Shown piece after piece: positions 51,092 to 62,261 of a stretch of 64,000 nt of DNA. Below the pieces are notes generated by a model. The model did not search any database, was not told where the DNA came from, and saw nothing but the letters and a program-made list of their open reading frames with translations. Both the position numbers and the translations under genes were made by a program. The first letter of the stretch is position 1. The number at the start of each line of letters is the position of its first letter. The DNA is from Phanerochaete sordida (taxonomy: Eukaryota > Basidiomycota > Agaricomycetes > Polyporales > Phanerochaetaceae), in contig BPQB01000041.1 of NCBI GenBank assembly GCA_019973155.2, positions 224,294-288,293 on the forward strand, written 5' to 3'.

Positions 51092-53381
51092 TAGGGATAT
51101 AGGGTACGATGGTGAGAGAGCGAGCGTCAGGGGATTGCGGCGGCGGCAGTGGTGGTGGTACAACAAGGGCTGGGGTTCGGCTAGCGATGTGGGCTGGACC
51201 GTACCCCCCGCTTCTCCTTTATGGCTTTGATGTAAGCTGCAACGAGCTATCAACACGAGATTTCTGCAGCGCAGGCTGAAGCGGCAAGAACCCCGAGATC
51301 ATGGGCCTCGTGTTTACCATGCGCCGACAGGATTGTTCATTGTCCCTCTCTTCCATGAAGATCTGCACTGCCGCGGTAGCAGCAGACTGTACGTCCTGTG
51401 CTGTGCCTCTGCATCGCCAGAGCACGAGACGCATCTCTGGGGTCGGTTTGAATCGAAAAGCGGGCGAGAAAACGGCTTGAAGGGAAAGCTTGAGGTCCTT
51501 TGCTGAAACAAATTACACCAAGGGCAACTCTTCAGACAATGTCTGTAAGAAGACCATCGATAAACAAAGATTGAGTAGCACATATGTGGGAGACACCGAG
51601 AGATGATGCGCAGTTCTGCGAAAGGATCTGTCAGACGTTTTAAGGTGGTCGTCGAAGCCAAAGGAAGTCAAGGATGGGTAGAGGCACCGGGGTCGCCCTA
51701 GATTGCAGCATGGATAAGATACCGAGCTGTAGACGTTGAACAAGGAGAATGCGATATGACGCCGAGATATCCAGCTTTGAGAGGATTGTCGCGATGGGAG
51801 GAGGAGCAGAAGTTCATTCTCACCTGCCTAAAGCGGCGCTGGTCACTTTAGCCCCGGACGTCGCCGAAGACGCCCCGACGCCCGCGCCTCTCGCGGCGAC
51901 GAGCAGACGACCGACGCTGATGTCCACGATTGTACCCACCAGAGCTGCGCAGCTCTTCATGACCGGCTCAAAGCGTATAGAGTATGTTTATCCACTTGAA
52001 TGAATTTCTTTCCCCTCCTGGCTGACCTCGGGTCTTGTCTCAGTTTTGCTTGACGTAAAACAGGCCACGGTGAGTCTCGCTGTACTCTCGCAGGTGACGA
52101 TCGCTTAAACGTCCTCCAGACATCCTCATACCGCTGTTGGTGTGCGTAGGACAGCCGTTACTCGTCTCTGGTCGTTGGTGCCTGCGTGTCGATAGCTTGA
52201 GCCTCGAGTTGACATTCGACGGCACAACGAAGTCGCGGCCCCTCGAACACCTCGCTTCCACGCACGTCACGGCTGTAGCGTGTCGCTGTAGGTCCGCTGG
52301 CAGGTCGCCGAGCCTCGAGTCCAACACCCTCGACCTGCCCCGACCTCGCTTGTCGACGTGCACACGTTCATACCTCCCCCAACACGCGCAGTCCACGGCG
52401 GGCAACACCTGGCCGCCTCCGCCAACAGGCTCTGGTTCGTCCTGGGCTCGTGCACATTCGACGGTAGCCGGAAAATATCTGTTACCATCTATCGACCGCC
52501 GTCCGGTCCGGCGCCAGTCAATAGACCGTTCATGCGATTATCATTTACCTCGTCATCGCAGGCTCAGCTTCCGGATCCGCATCTCAGAAGCCGCAGATGA
52601 ATCAGAGATACGACTTTCTACAATTGTCCCGATGAAGTAGCTTTTGCACTTCGGTGGCTGTCGACGCAGAATGACTCCGTGCCCCGACGGCCTTCCTGCT
52701 CCAGCGTTCCCTCGGTCCGTCCACTCAGCCCTTTTCTGTCGTTTCGGCACTATGAGGAAAGGATGAGCAGCCTGAGAATCATTGGGACGTTGTTCCGGAG
52801 ACAAGCTTTGTTCTCTATTGCTGCACATCTGCCCGCCTTGCATCTCTCACCTTTCCCATCTCGCGATGCAAGGCCTATCTCACCGCCACCAGGGTCCCCG
52901 CACACACTCAATCTCCCGTTCAGTGCAGCCACACCCACGGACAATCCAATACTATGTCCGCAGGCCTCAAGGCGATGTCGGGCACAGGGCCTCTCGTGCG
53001 CTCGCACGCGTGGGCGGGATAAGGTTCGGGGCGTGCACGCATGTCGCGTACGCGCCTGTGCCCGCTCCGTACAGCATCGCAAGAAGCGCGAGGGCCTGCC
53101 CGCGTGCTCGCTCATGAATTCGAGGACGCGAACTGCTGCGTCCCTTCGCGCTGCGTCCGGCCTGTGCGCGCGCCCCGGGGAGCCCTTCCAAGCCCCGGCT
53201 CCGCGCCGCCTATAAGGCGCAGAGGGGAACCCGAATGAACTTGAGGTGCGCTCAATTGGCCCTGCGACTCCCTCCGCCTGCCCCCTGTCGCTGCGTCCAG
53301 GATGTTTGAAGCGCCCTCGACCATCGTCCTGGCAGAGACGAGTACCTTCGTCGGCGGAGCGTGAGACTTCTCCCGGCGTAC
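51092..53381. other. 2.3-kb stretch with no gene supported
   Basis: Upstream part should hold the promoter of the J-domain gene. An 85-codon frame at 51749-52003 (plus) has no recognisable motif. Frames at 52.7-53.4 kb overlap each other on both strands. Confidence 0.4.
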
Positions 53382-54863
53382 ATGCAGAAATCTGGCTGCG
53401 GTTCTCATAGGAAACCTAGGGTCGTCGACAGCTATGTCAGCACAGCGATAATAGGTATGTAGATAATTACCCGCTCCGCGCCGAATGAGAGCTCACGTTG
53501 AGATAGCGTTGGTCGTGTACGACCATGCCATTACCCTGTCCGACGAGATAGCGTACATGTGGCGCCACAAACCCAGCGCCGCGACGTTCTCTTTTGCTCT
53601 GAACAGGTACAGCGTCCTGGCGTACGGTGTGGTAAATTTCTTCTCGGACTATCGAAAAGTATGTTCCAAAGATTTCTCCCTCGTTAGAATACGCTGATGC
53701 GTTGTATCAGGGGTCAGTCGCTTTGTTCGGCCGCAATGCTTGCAACTCATCGCGCCATGTTGCAGGTGCGATGCCCTGATCCGTGCAAACCAAGTGTTGT
53801 CCATTCTGCTAATGGTCCTATTTGGCGGTACGTGGTACCTCCTCCCACGAAACCTTGTCTGACTTCCTCCAGTTTGCTCCGCAGTGCGCGTGTATGCGCT
53901 CGCCCCATGCCCGCTGTACACGTCGCTGCTCGTATTCTGCATCAACATGATCCAAGTCGGGGTTAATATTGTCAGCACCTGCCGTTCTCTGCGCGTCAAG
54001 CCACAGTTTACTGATGGCCCTGCTAGTATCTATTCGCCGTCAGCAAGTCCGTTACGACCGCATTAAGCGTCGCGGGCTGCATCTCGATCCTCCCGCTTTC
54101 GAGCCATGTGCGCAACAAGTATGCCTGCCGTCCGCTTCTCCACGTGTAACGCTGACCCCCGCGCAGAAGTAGGTGATCTGCCGCTCGGCCCAGCAGCCAG
54201 GGACGCTCACACGCACGTTCCAGCGGTCCTCGCGGCGCGCCTGCCGACGATCCTCTCGGACGCGCTCGTGCTCGCGGTGACACTGCGCCGGACGTGGTGC
54301 CTGTACATGACGGCGCGGAGCGCGCGCCTGCGCACGCCGCTCGCGGGGATCCTCATCCGCGACGGTGCGCCGCACCCCCTTCTTTCGCGCGCATCGCTCA
54401 CTCGTGTGCTATCCTGCAGGCACGGTCTATTTTCTGTACGCGCCCTGGAGCTCCGTCGCGCGAGCCTGCTGATGTGTCTGCCGCAGGGCGTCCCTTGTGA
54501 TGAACGTCGCGGAGGTGCTCGTCTACCACTCGCTCGTGCGTGCATCCCCGCGCTGCCCTTCACCCGCCGCTGACACCCCGCCAGGGCCAGGTGTACGCGC
54601 TGCCCTTCATCTGCTCGTACGTCGCGTCGTCTCCACACGCCTGCCAGCGGCTGACCGCGCACAGCGTCACCGGTATCCTCTTCACGCGCCTCTTCTTCGA
54701 CCTGCGCGCGCTCGCGGACGCGGGGCACGCGCCGCCGCGCGCCCTCTCCGAGTTCGAGACCGCGCAGTTCCACATCGCGACGGCGTTCAACAGCGCGGAC
54801 TCCCGCACGTTTGCGGCCTCGGAGGGCGACGCCGAGACGGCGTGCGGACGCGATTCGTTCTGA
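53382..54863 (+). CDS. DUF6533-type multi-pass membrane protein (exon structure partly unresolved)
   Basis: Family hallmarks occur in order: SYVSTAIIAHVEIALVVYDH and TLSDEIAYMWRHKPSAATF at the start, NRYSVLAYGVVNFF, CDALIRANQVLSILLMVLFG, CSAVRVYALAPCPLYTSLL, LPTILSDALVLAVTLRRTW, LRTPLAGILIRDGTVYFL, SLVMNVAEVLVYHSL, then the soluble tail FFDLRALADAGHAPPRALSE. Good splice sites include 53454/53492, 53827/53873 and TTTCT/GTACGC to CCGCAG/GGCG near 54,430-54,490. The junctions at about 53,600-53,720 and 53,990-54,200 could not be fixed, so I cannot say whether the gene is intact. DUF6533 proteins are seven-helix-like, fungal-specific and of unknown function. A tail fragment of a close relative lies at 25180-25400. 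Confidence 0.65.
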
Positions 54864-57225
54864 CCTTTTCTGGCGCCGCGCGGGCCCGCGGTGCATTAGG
54901 CTATTGCTTGTTGTTAATCTGACCTTCGTTCTGACTAGTTGTGTTACTGTACTGTCGGTAGTTTACTCATACGGTAATTCTATGCTGGTATCGTGAGACG
55001 ACGGTGGGAGAGGTTGTGCGGAAGGAAACCAAATGGCATATAAGGTCTGCTGGCGGGCCTCTAGAGTCGAATATACGAGCGTTGCACTGAATTCAGCTGG
55101 CATTGCGAGGGGGAACAGATCCAAGGAAGAGTTTTCCGCCCTTGTCCTCCGTGATCAACAGCACACGTTGGGCGATGGCAGTCTTGACATCCTCGAGGGC
55201 GATTCCACCTTGCCAAAGATTCGTCGACGCTCTGACAATCTGACGGACTTAGATAGCAAACACTCGCCTTGTTGCTCACCTGGATCGCGGCGCAATATTT
55301 CATCAGGACGTCTTCCCGGGCTCATCAACGGCGCACCTTGGCCGGGCTTTGTTTTCTCAGCATAGTCCGCTATCGGGAGGGGTGACTCAGCGCGAGTCGC
55401 CAACGGCGACAGGACGTTCAGCAACTGCAGAGGACAAAACCCTGCCCGACGCTGCGCTGACACTGTCCGAACTAGGCTGCCTCGGGGGCGAGGAAGATTC
55501 TGTAAGGTGTGTTCAAGCGGTATGCAAACGGTCTCATGGAGGACGGCCCTTTATGAGACCGAAGCTCACAAACAAGGCCATAGATCCAGCCATGCCCTAC
55601 CAAATCTCGTACACAGCCCTGATAATACGCTGACGGCGTGCGTTAAGCTGGCTGTATGCGGAGCAGTGATGTGCAGACGGACGTCCAAATGTTTAGACGG
55701 AACGTCGGTTTTACGAATATACAGCGTTTGGGCGACGTTCAATCAAAGTGGTCCGCTATTCCCACGGCTCACTGCCTGTAGGGTTTCGGGTCGCTCTCTA
55801 GTCTCGTGTGTTCCTCCTTTGCTTACTCGTCTACGATTACTCCCCTGCATTCCTATCACCCAAAAGGCCTCCCTCGTCGGGAGGCGCCTAGCTCTCAGTC
55901 TGGTCTTTGTTTGGCTCCCTATTTGGCTACTGTACAGTACCTAGACTACTTGCCTGTACGGTGGCTTGGGAGCAACTCAGCTTCCTGCGTGTAATTGCAG
56001 AGATATTCCTGTTCTTGCTCTCGTGGGAAAGTTCTCTTGTAGCGCCAGTGCTTTACGAGCGTTACAGTTTTTGAACAATCCCCCTCTGTTTTTTCACTAC
56101 TAGGTTGGAAACGGGCCGAAGCTGCGCTCGGCGGGCACGATTTCTTCATTCGGTAAGTTTCATGCATGAGCTTCTAAGTGATAGTTCAATTATTTTGTGC
56201 TGTACTATAGACTACTCTGCAGCAGCAGCATACTTGCCTCGCGCTGGGCGCGCCGCCCAATGCCTATGCTTGTGTAACAGTACTACCCTTGGCGAACCTT
56301 GCTTCGCCCTCACCACGGCCTCACGTGCACGGAGTTTAAATAGTGTCGCATTCTTTGTAAAGCGCAGCATTGGGGTTCTCCAGCTTGCCTGCGTGGGCGG
56401 GGAAGTTACGGATATTGTTTGCAGATATCGACCGTCAGTGCGCGATGTCCCCATGATCCTCGTGCCCGCTGTGCACATGGCCATGGTACGCAGACCTGGC
56501 ACGGCCGTGTTGCGCGCTGCCACACAGCCATGGTCACAACTGCATTAGGGCGCGCCACTCGCGTCCTGTCAGTCAGCTCGGGCTTACAGGCAGTGCGCCG
56601 AGGAGCAGAGCGCCGACGAAGGCGGGATAGGAGCTGATGGCGACGCCGAAGGCAGTCGCGTCCAGCATGTGTACAGCTCCTTCGCGCGATGCGAAGCATA
56701 GGCCACAGCTTACAATGTGGACAGTCTCGTCTGCTACTGTGCATGCAAAATAATAATCTACAATAAGTCTCACGCAGAGTTCCCTGCAGCACAAGACCTA
56801 CACCGCCGCGCGGGCAGAAGCACGGTAAAGGGTACACGGGGTCCGTGGTGTCAGAAGTCTAATACACCATGCTAAAGCTTTACAATTCTCGCATTCAGGG
56901 CTCAATTGTTTGAACCATGTGTTATATACAGTACATATTTGCAGTACTAACAGTATAACTTGGGAAGATTTGGTGTGATGCGCACTACCCTGGCACTCTA
57001 CACAACGAGCACAATTCTCGCAGGCTGTTACGACGTTAGGCGCCCGCGCTTCTGTGGCTTCGTCGTATGTTGTCTACAAGGCGGGGGGTCTATTACTAAG
57101 CTCCAATGCTTGGAGATCGCATACTGTACATATATTAGTATTTTAATTGCGAGGCAAATTATGTTTTGTGGCGATATTGGCATTTGTAGTTGGATTAACC
57201 AATGTACATGCCCGCATATCCGAGA
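54864..57225. other. 2.4-kb stretch with no gene supported
   Basis: Moderate G+C with A+T-rich patches at about 56,900-57,200. No domain, tRNA or transposon motif seen. Confidence 0.45.
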
Positions 57226-58340
57226 CTAATACTTGCTCCTCACGACCGCACCGTACCTGTACAGCCTCCACTTGAGGCGCAGCATCGAGCCGATGAGCAC
57301 TGGGCGCGAACGAGATGCTGTCGAGCGAGAGGAAGCGCACCGGGCCGCGCGTGAAGAACATCGAGTACGAGTAGCCGAGCTCGTATGCCAGGCGCATCAG
57401 GCACCCTGCGCAAGTCAGCGGCGGCAGCACAGCGCAGGCGTAGGCACGCACCGCCGAAGATTTTCGAGTGGATGTTGCGCTCCTGTGGGTACACGGTCAG
57501 CGTCTTCTGGGCGCGTCATGCCCATCGGTACGCGCTCGTCACCCACAACACGGGGGGTCCACTGCACGACCGACTGCAGGTACAGCGAGTGCAGCACCGC
57601 AGACTCGGACGACCACCGCAACACGCACGCGAGGGACTCAACGGCCGAGTTCGTGCGCCGGTTCTTGTGCGCTGCGCCGCGTCAGTACGCTGCAGCAGGA
57701 CGGCGCAAGAGGGCGCACCTTCGCCCATGTGCCAGAGCTGCTGGTCCTCCACAGTCTCGATGACGATTGGATTTACCGGGTGCGCCTTGTGCGCCTTGCT
57801 ATCCGAGCACACCGTACAGAGGCGGCCTGGTGGACAGTCAGCCAACGGCCGCACGCGGTAGGCGGCGCACGCACCGAGCATGACCGTCTCCTCCGAGCCG
57901 TCGCTGTTCAGCGCCTCCATGCGCACCGCGACCTCCATCGACGAGCGGCCGACGTACACGACCTGGCCGCTCAGGCGCAGATCGTGCTCAGGGCTCATGC
58001 ACACGAGCATATCAAGCCTGCCGCTGTTGTCAGCGCGCGCCCACGCACACACGCGCCACGCACCGGTCCATGCTCAGGCTTGCCGTGACAAGATAGAAGC
58101 CGAGCGCGGCAGGCGCCGCGATGCGCTCGACAGAGGGGGCATGTGCTTGTGCTTGATGCTGCCCGCGTGCGAGTCGAGATAATCCACGAGCTTTCCCGTG
58201 TGGATCCCGCCACTCGTGTACGCCTCGAACAGCGCCCAGGCTGCGCCCGCGAAGCGCAGCAGCTGCTTGCAATACGAGTCCGCCATGCTCCGCAGCGTGA
58301 GCGCGTCGTGTGCCGTGCCACCGCAGCGACTCGGACCACG
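57226..58340 (-). pseudogene. ACOT9-like acyl-CoA thioesterase (hotdog fold), frameshifted and truncated
   Basis: Family blocks run in order on the minus strand: TLRSMADSYCKQLLRFAG, GGIHTGKLVDYLDSHAGS, IKHKHM, VERIAAPAALGFYLVTAS, RLDMLVCMSPEHDLRLSGQV, YVGRSSMEVAVRMEALNSDG, KAHKAHPVNPIVIETVEDQQ, AVLHSLYLQSV, YPQERNIHSKIFGG, CLMRLAYELGYSYSMFFTRG, PVRFLSLDSISF, IGSMLRLKW. Introns (for example GTGCGTGGCG...GCGGCAG before CTTGATATG) are still in place. Frame breaks occur at a G5/C5 run (58135-58139), near 57505-57513 and near 57297-57308. The second hotdog domain stops early at 57226. Intact relatives hydrolyse acyl-CoA in mitochondria or peroxisomes. The 5' end above 58340 is unclear. Confidence 0.78.
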
Positions 58341-59564
58341 AGGGCCCGCTCTTCATTGGCAGGACACTAGCACATGTCAGCACACAGAGGGAAGGGAGGG
58401 CGGCGCACGCACCAGTGCTGCGCGTGGTCGACGCGGTCGCCTAGGGCGCGGTCAGCGCAGGTCCCAGGGCGCGGAGGCGGCTACGTACACACGACGCGCA
58501 GGAGCGCGTCCATTTCCGGGACGTCCTGTGTCTCGAGCGCGGCGCCGGCCTCCAGAGCGCGTGCGCCGGGGTGTGCGGTGCTAACTGGGGCGAGTACTCT
58601 GCTGAGGCTGCTGACTGCTCGTTCACGTGTGTTCCGGGCGCAGACAGCGGCCGCAGGCAATCTAATCCTTGCGACGCGCAACACACTCGTCCGCCACTTC
58701 GCTCGTGGGGCGGCTGCAGCGCGACTGTCAAATGATAAGGCCAGAAGGTCGCGAGCATGCGGATTGCGGCCGACTCACCGACCTCATGACGCACAAACGC
58801 CTCAGGTGCCGACGCTCCACAGCCAGTGCGTTAGCATCGTGCCCGACCTCGGCGCATGGAGAGCTGCATCAGTCGACGGTCCTGCGAGCGACACACGTAT
58901 GCGTGCTCACCTCGAGCACGACGCAGGGGCCTATGGGCGCGATGCCAGCGCACAACCCTGTACGAAGGTCAGGTGTTGCGAGGACATCCCGACTGTGGTG
59001 CACTGCGCGACGAAGCCTGTGAGTGAAGCTCCCGGGGCCCGTCAGTGACATATTGTCGGCCGAGCAGCGATATCGAGGACGTTCCTGCCAGCCAAAGCAG
59101 GCTCAGCCATCCAACCCGGAGGACGGAGTATTCGGTGTACTTAGCGAGGGCACCGAGAGGCGTAAGCGAAGTCGAAGATGGACCGACGTTGTGGTATGGC
59201 ACAAGAGCCCTGGGCGCCAACGCGTCGAGCGCGTCCCGTACGTGTTCGCCACACGCGCAATGGCGGAAGCAAACCAAGAAAGTGTATGGCATGACGCAAT
59301 GGCCTGCACGAAAAGAAGAAATTCTTTCTTTTCGTCCGATCATTTCGTCATGCTGGGCATTTTTTTCCGTTGCTTCCGCTCTCGCGTGTACGGCTTGTCG
59401 CGTCGTCTGCGCGCGCCCGCAGAGCCCTGCGGCGTACACAGCGGCACCGCGCCGCGCTTGCCCGCCAGACGCCCACATCTCGAGAGCCGACATGTCCACC
59501 AGCGGCGCTAGGAGATAGTAGACGGAACCCCAGGGCCCGTGTGACTGCCGTGGTGCCGCTGGCG
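58341..59564. other. Stretch with no gene supported
   Basis: May contain the lost 5' part of the thioesterase gene (a weak RALGDRVDHAQHW at about 58,450-58,410 minus) and the hydrophobin promoter. Open frames in all three plus frames overlap here without motif. Confidence 0.4.
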
Positions 59565-60098
59565 ATGACAGCGGGCAGCGCACTGCGGCCGCGTGTGGAA
59601 CGAAGTCGTTCAGACGACGAAAAACGAGTCTGCGTGCGCTGGTCTTCGTACGCGCGCACGCTGTGTCTTGTTTCTCCGCTTGCCCTCTTCTTAACCGTCT
59701 CCCTCGCCCTCCTTGTGGGCACCACACCCGTCGTCAAGCGCAACGACACCCCGACCACAGCCTGCTGCGCCAGTACCCAAGATGTAAGTCTTCTGTTTAT
59801 CTACGTTTAGACATGACTGGATCAGGCTGACTTGCCGCGCGACCCAGGCCCAGTCCTCCGCCGCCGTGGCGATCCTCAAGGTCATCGGCACCGACGCCGG
59901 CGACATCAGCAGCCTCATCGGGCTGACCTGCAGCCCCATCAGCTTCGTCGGCGTTGGCTCTGGCTCCGAGTGCAGCGGCACGACCGTCTCCTGCTCCAAC
60001 GGCGTCATCGTGAGTAACTACTTTCAACGGACACGCACGGCTGCTCACATGTTGTACAGGGCAGCATCGGCGTCGGTTGCATCCCTGTCTCTACCTGA
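59565..60098 (+). CDS. Class I-like hydrophobin lacking two of eight cysteines
   Basis: Three exons: 59565-59783, 59848-60009, 60060-60098 (139 aa). The core follows class I hydrophobins: ACCASTQD, SSLIGLTCSPISFVGVG, ECSGTTVSC, IGVGCIPV. A hydrophobic segment (about 33-52) and a Lys-Arg pair (58-59) could be signal and processing site. Cysteines after it are 67, 68, 101, 115, 122 and 134. Aligning the spacing to the eight-cysteine pattern, Cys1 (about residue 60, Asn) and Cys6 (Ser121) are missing; in known hydrophobins these two pair with each other. Intron positions are normal for the family. The ATG at 59565 leaves 30 polar residues before the hydrophobic segment, which is unusual; a lost or alternative start is possible. 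Expected to be a secreted, surface-active wall protein if functional. Confidence 0.75.
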
Positions 60099-60330
60099 GT
60101 GATGGGCATGCGCTGTTGAAGGCGACGGGGAGGAGCGATCGCCTGTTGTGTACGAGTAGCTAGGGATGTAGCGACTGGAATGACTGAACAAGACCTTCGT
60201 GAGCAATGGACGGCGAACAATTTATTCTCGCAAGCTGGACCTGACAATCGTATTCATTTCGGGGGTATATATTCATCCGATCTATTGACATACAGGATTG
60301 GAAGGGCCTACTGCCGAAGCCCGCTCAGGA

Positions 60331-61380
60331 CTACGCATCTAGGGTCTCGTTCCACCCGACGTTCGCGATCCAGCGCCAGAAAATCTCCTTGACGAGCGTT
60401 GGCTAGTCGTGGGTCACAAAGTGCCCCGCATGGTCCATAAGTACCAACGTAAATGCGCCTGCGCTCTTTTGACCGTGCTCGTCTGAGGTCGACGCGACCG
60501 CGTGCACAGCCACGGCGTGTCCAGGCCAAGGTAGATCAGGCGCGTCGTTGAACGTGGACTGGCACGGAGATGGCAGGAGGCGGAGCTAAGGACGGTATTG
60601 TTGAGCAGCAATTTACCAGCACCGGGAATTTCGACCACACGCACCGTCGACAGCACGCCCGGCCATGCGCAGTTGGCATCGAGTTTTCCGACATAGTCTG
60701 TACGCCCGCGTCAGTATCACATCCCCATACACCAGACAGACCACGCACGCAGGAGCCGGTAGCCGGCCTCCAGCAGCGGCCGGTATAGTAGATACGCCGG
60801 CCGGGTCCTGACAGCGCGGCATGAGCACATATGCGCGAAAGCAGCGGAGCGTACCCGCCTGTCAGCCATCGCGAAGAACTCTTGAAACACTTCCATGCTC
60901 GAAAACGTCCAGTTGAGGTGCTGTGGCACGCCGAGCATCGTCTTCGTGCTTGCAAGGTTCATGAACGCACCCACGTGAACCGTCGCGGAGTAGCAATCCT
61001 CGACGGTGCCGTCACACTACGCTAGTCAGCACTGCGCCCGCACACGAGCAGGACGCGCACCTTGCGCTCGACGTTCTGCAGGTCGCGTCCCTCAATGTCA
61101 GGCGTAACCAGAGCGCACGCGTCGCGCGCGGCTACCCGGCGCATGAGGGTTCTGTCCATATACGCGAGCTGTGCGGCAGGCTCGAGACACGCGGGCAGCG
61201 CAGCAAACGCGGCGGTGCAGATGCTCGCGTTGTAGACGTCCGTGAGGTAGCAGCGCTGCTGCAGCGCCCAGCGGTGGTACGAGAGGAAGTCCTGTGGGAC
61301 AATGAGCATGGAGACGAGCAAAGGAGTGCGGGCATACCGAAATCGGGTTACTGACCAACATGCTCGAGAGGTTCATATGC
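60331..61380 (-). pseudogene. Serine carboxypeptidase (peptidase S10), 5'-truncated with internal stop
   Basis: The minus strand holds the middle and C-terminal half of an S10 enzyme with introns: NLSSMLVSNPIS, DFLSYHRWALQQRCYLTDVY, DCYSATVHVGAFMNLASTKT, LGVPQHLNWTFSSMEVFQEF, LLHYVGKLDANCAWPGV (catalytic Asp region), MDHAGHFVTHD (catalytic His region), LVKEIFWRWIANVGWNETL. A TAG at 60405-60403 falls right after HFVTHD where relatives have Gln, a single C-to-T change of CAG. The N-terminal half with the catalytic Ser (GESYGG) is absent: sequence upstream of about 61380 belongs to an unrelated Pro/Ala-rich frame. The gene cannot make active enzyme. The true stop is at 60333-60331. Confidence 0.78.
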
Positions 61381-62261
61381 CGGGCGCCGGGGCGCCCATG
61401 TCCTGCGGCAAGCGCGGCCTTTTTCTCGTGAATTCGCGGAAGACGGGGATCTTCGCCGGCGCAGGCGCGGGGTCGTCGCGGAAGACGGCGGGCCTGCTCT
61501 TGCCCCTGGGCGCGCCCTTAGCGGGGCGCGGCGCGGGCGCGTTCTCGGCGTCGGCGGTGGGGTCGTCGCGGAAGACCACGAGCGCGGGCTTGGGCTTGCC
61601 CTTCGCGGGCCTCGGCGCTGGCGCTGGCGCAGGGGCGTCGTCGCGGAGGACGGGGACCGGGCTCGTCTTGGCTGGTTTCGACCTGCTGGAGGACTGCGCT
61701 GGTGCGTCTGGGGCGGCGACGCGGGAAACGTCTGCTGCGTCTGTCTGCGGTGGCGGCGGCGACGCGTCCTCTGGCTCTGGCGTGGCCCCGTCGTCGGCGG
61801 GTGGCTCGTCTCGGGCGGCGTCGGGAGAGGGGTCCCTGTAGACGTCGATCTTGGGCGTGCGCCGGGCAGCGGTGGCGCGCTGGGCCTTGCCTGCCTGCGG
61901 CTTTGGTGGCTTCTTTGATGTTCTCTTTTACGTGGGATTTGCGCGTGCCGAGCTCCGTCCACGGAGAAGCATTCTCTTCCTCGTTCGCGGCAGGCGACGA
62001 AGCTTCTTCGGGTGAGGGGTCGACATAAACTTGCAAGCGGGCGTTTGGTTGAGGGCGGGTTGTCTGAGGCAGTGTAGGTGTGGTCGTCGGGGTGGAGGAG
62101 GTCGTTGAGCGGGAGGAGCGTGTCGTGCGGGAGGAAGTTCGCGAGACAGTCTTCGCTTCCGCAAGTGCCTTACGCTTTGGTGCGGCCTGAGCGACCGGCG
62201 CGTCAGGGTTCTGTACATCCTCGGAGTCGGTTGCAGACGGCAGCGTAGGCGAGCTCATCAT
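61376..62261 (-). pseudogene. Low-complexity protein with KEN triplet and VFRDD repeats, Mad3/Bub1-like; probably frameshifted
   Basis: From the ATG at 62261 a Ser/Thr/Pro-rich stretch leads to LQVYVDPSPEE and WTELGTRKSHVKENIKEATK (KEN at about 112-114). The frame then shifts by one near 61,905, and the next frame continues QAGKAQRATAARRTPKIDVY with RDPSPD, VLRDDAPAP, VVFRDDPTAD, AVFRDDPAPA and IPVFRE, ending at a stop near 61,376. The order ELGTRKxxxKEN - GKAQRA - KIDVYRDP recalls, from memory, Mad3/BubR1-type checkpoint proteins of basidiomycetes; identity is uncertain. A 37-nt GTAAAA...GCAG intron could bridge the frames but would remove the KEN block, so I favour a frameshift. Confidence 0.4.

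Noticed and set aside
51749..52003. 85-codon plus-strand ORF
   Set aside because: ATG-started but with no motif, no splice context and no neighbour to support it.
58969..59727. 252-codon minus-strand frame
   Set aside because: All three plus frames are also open here, and no motif is recognisable.
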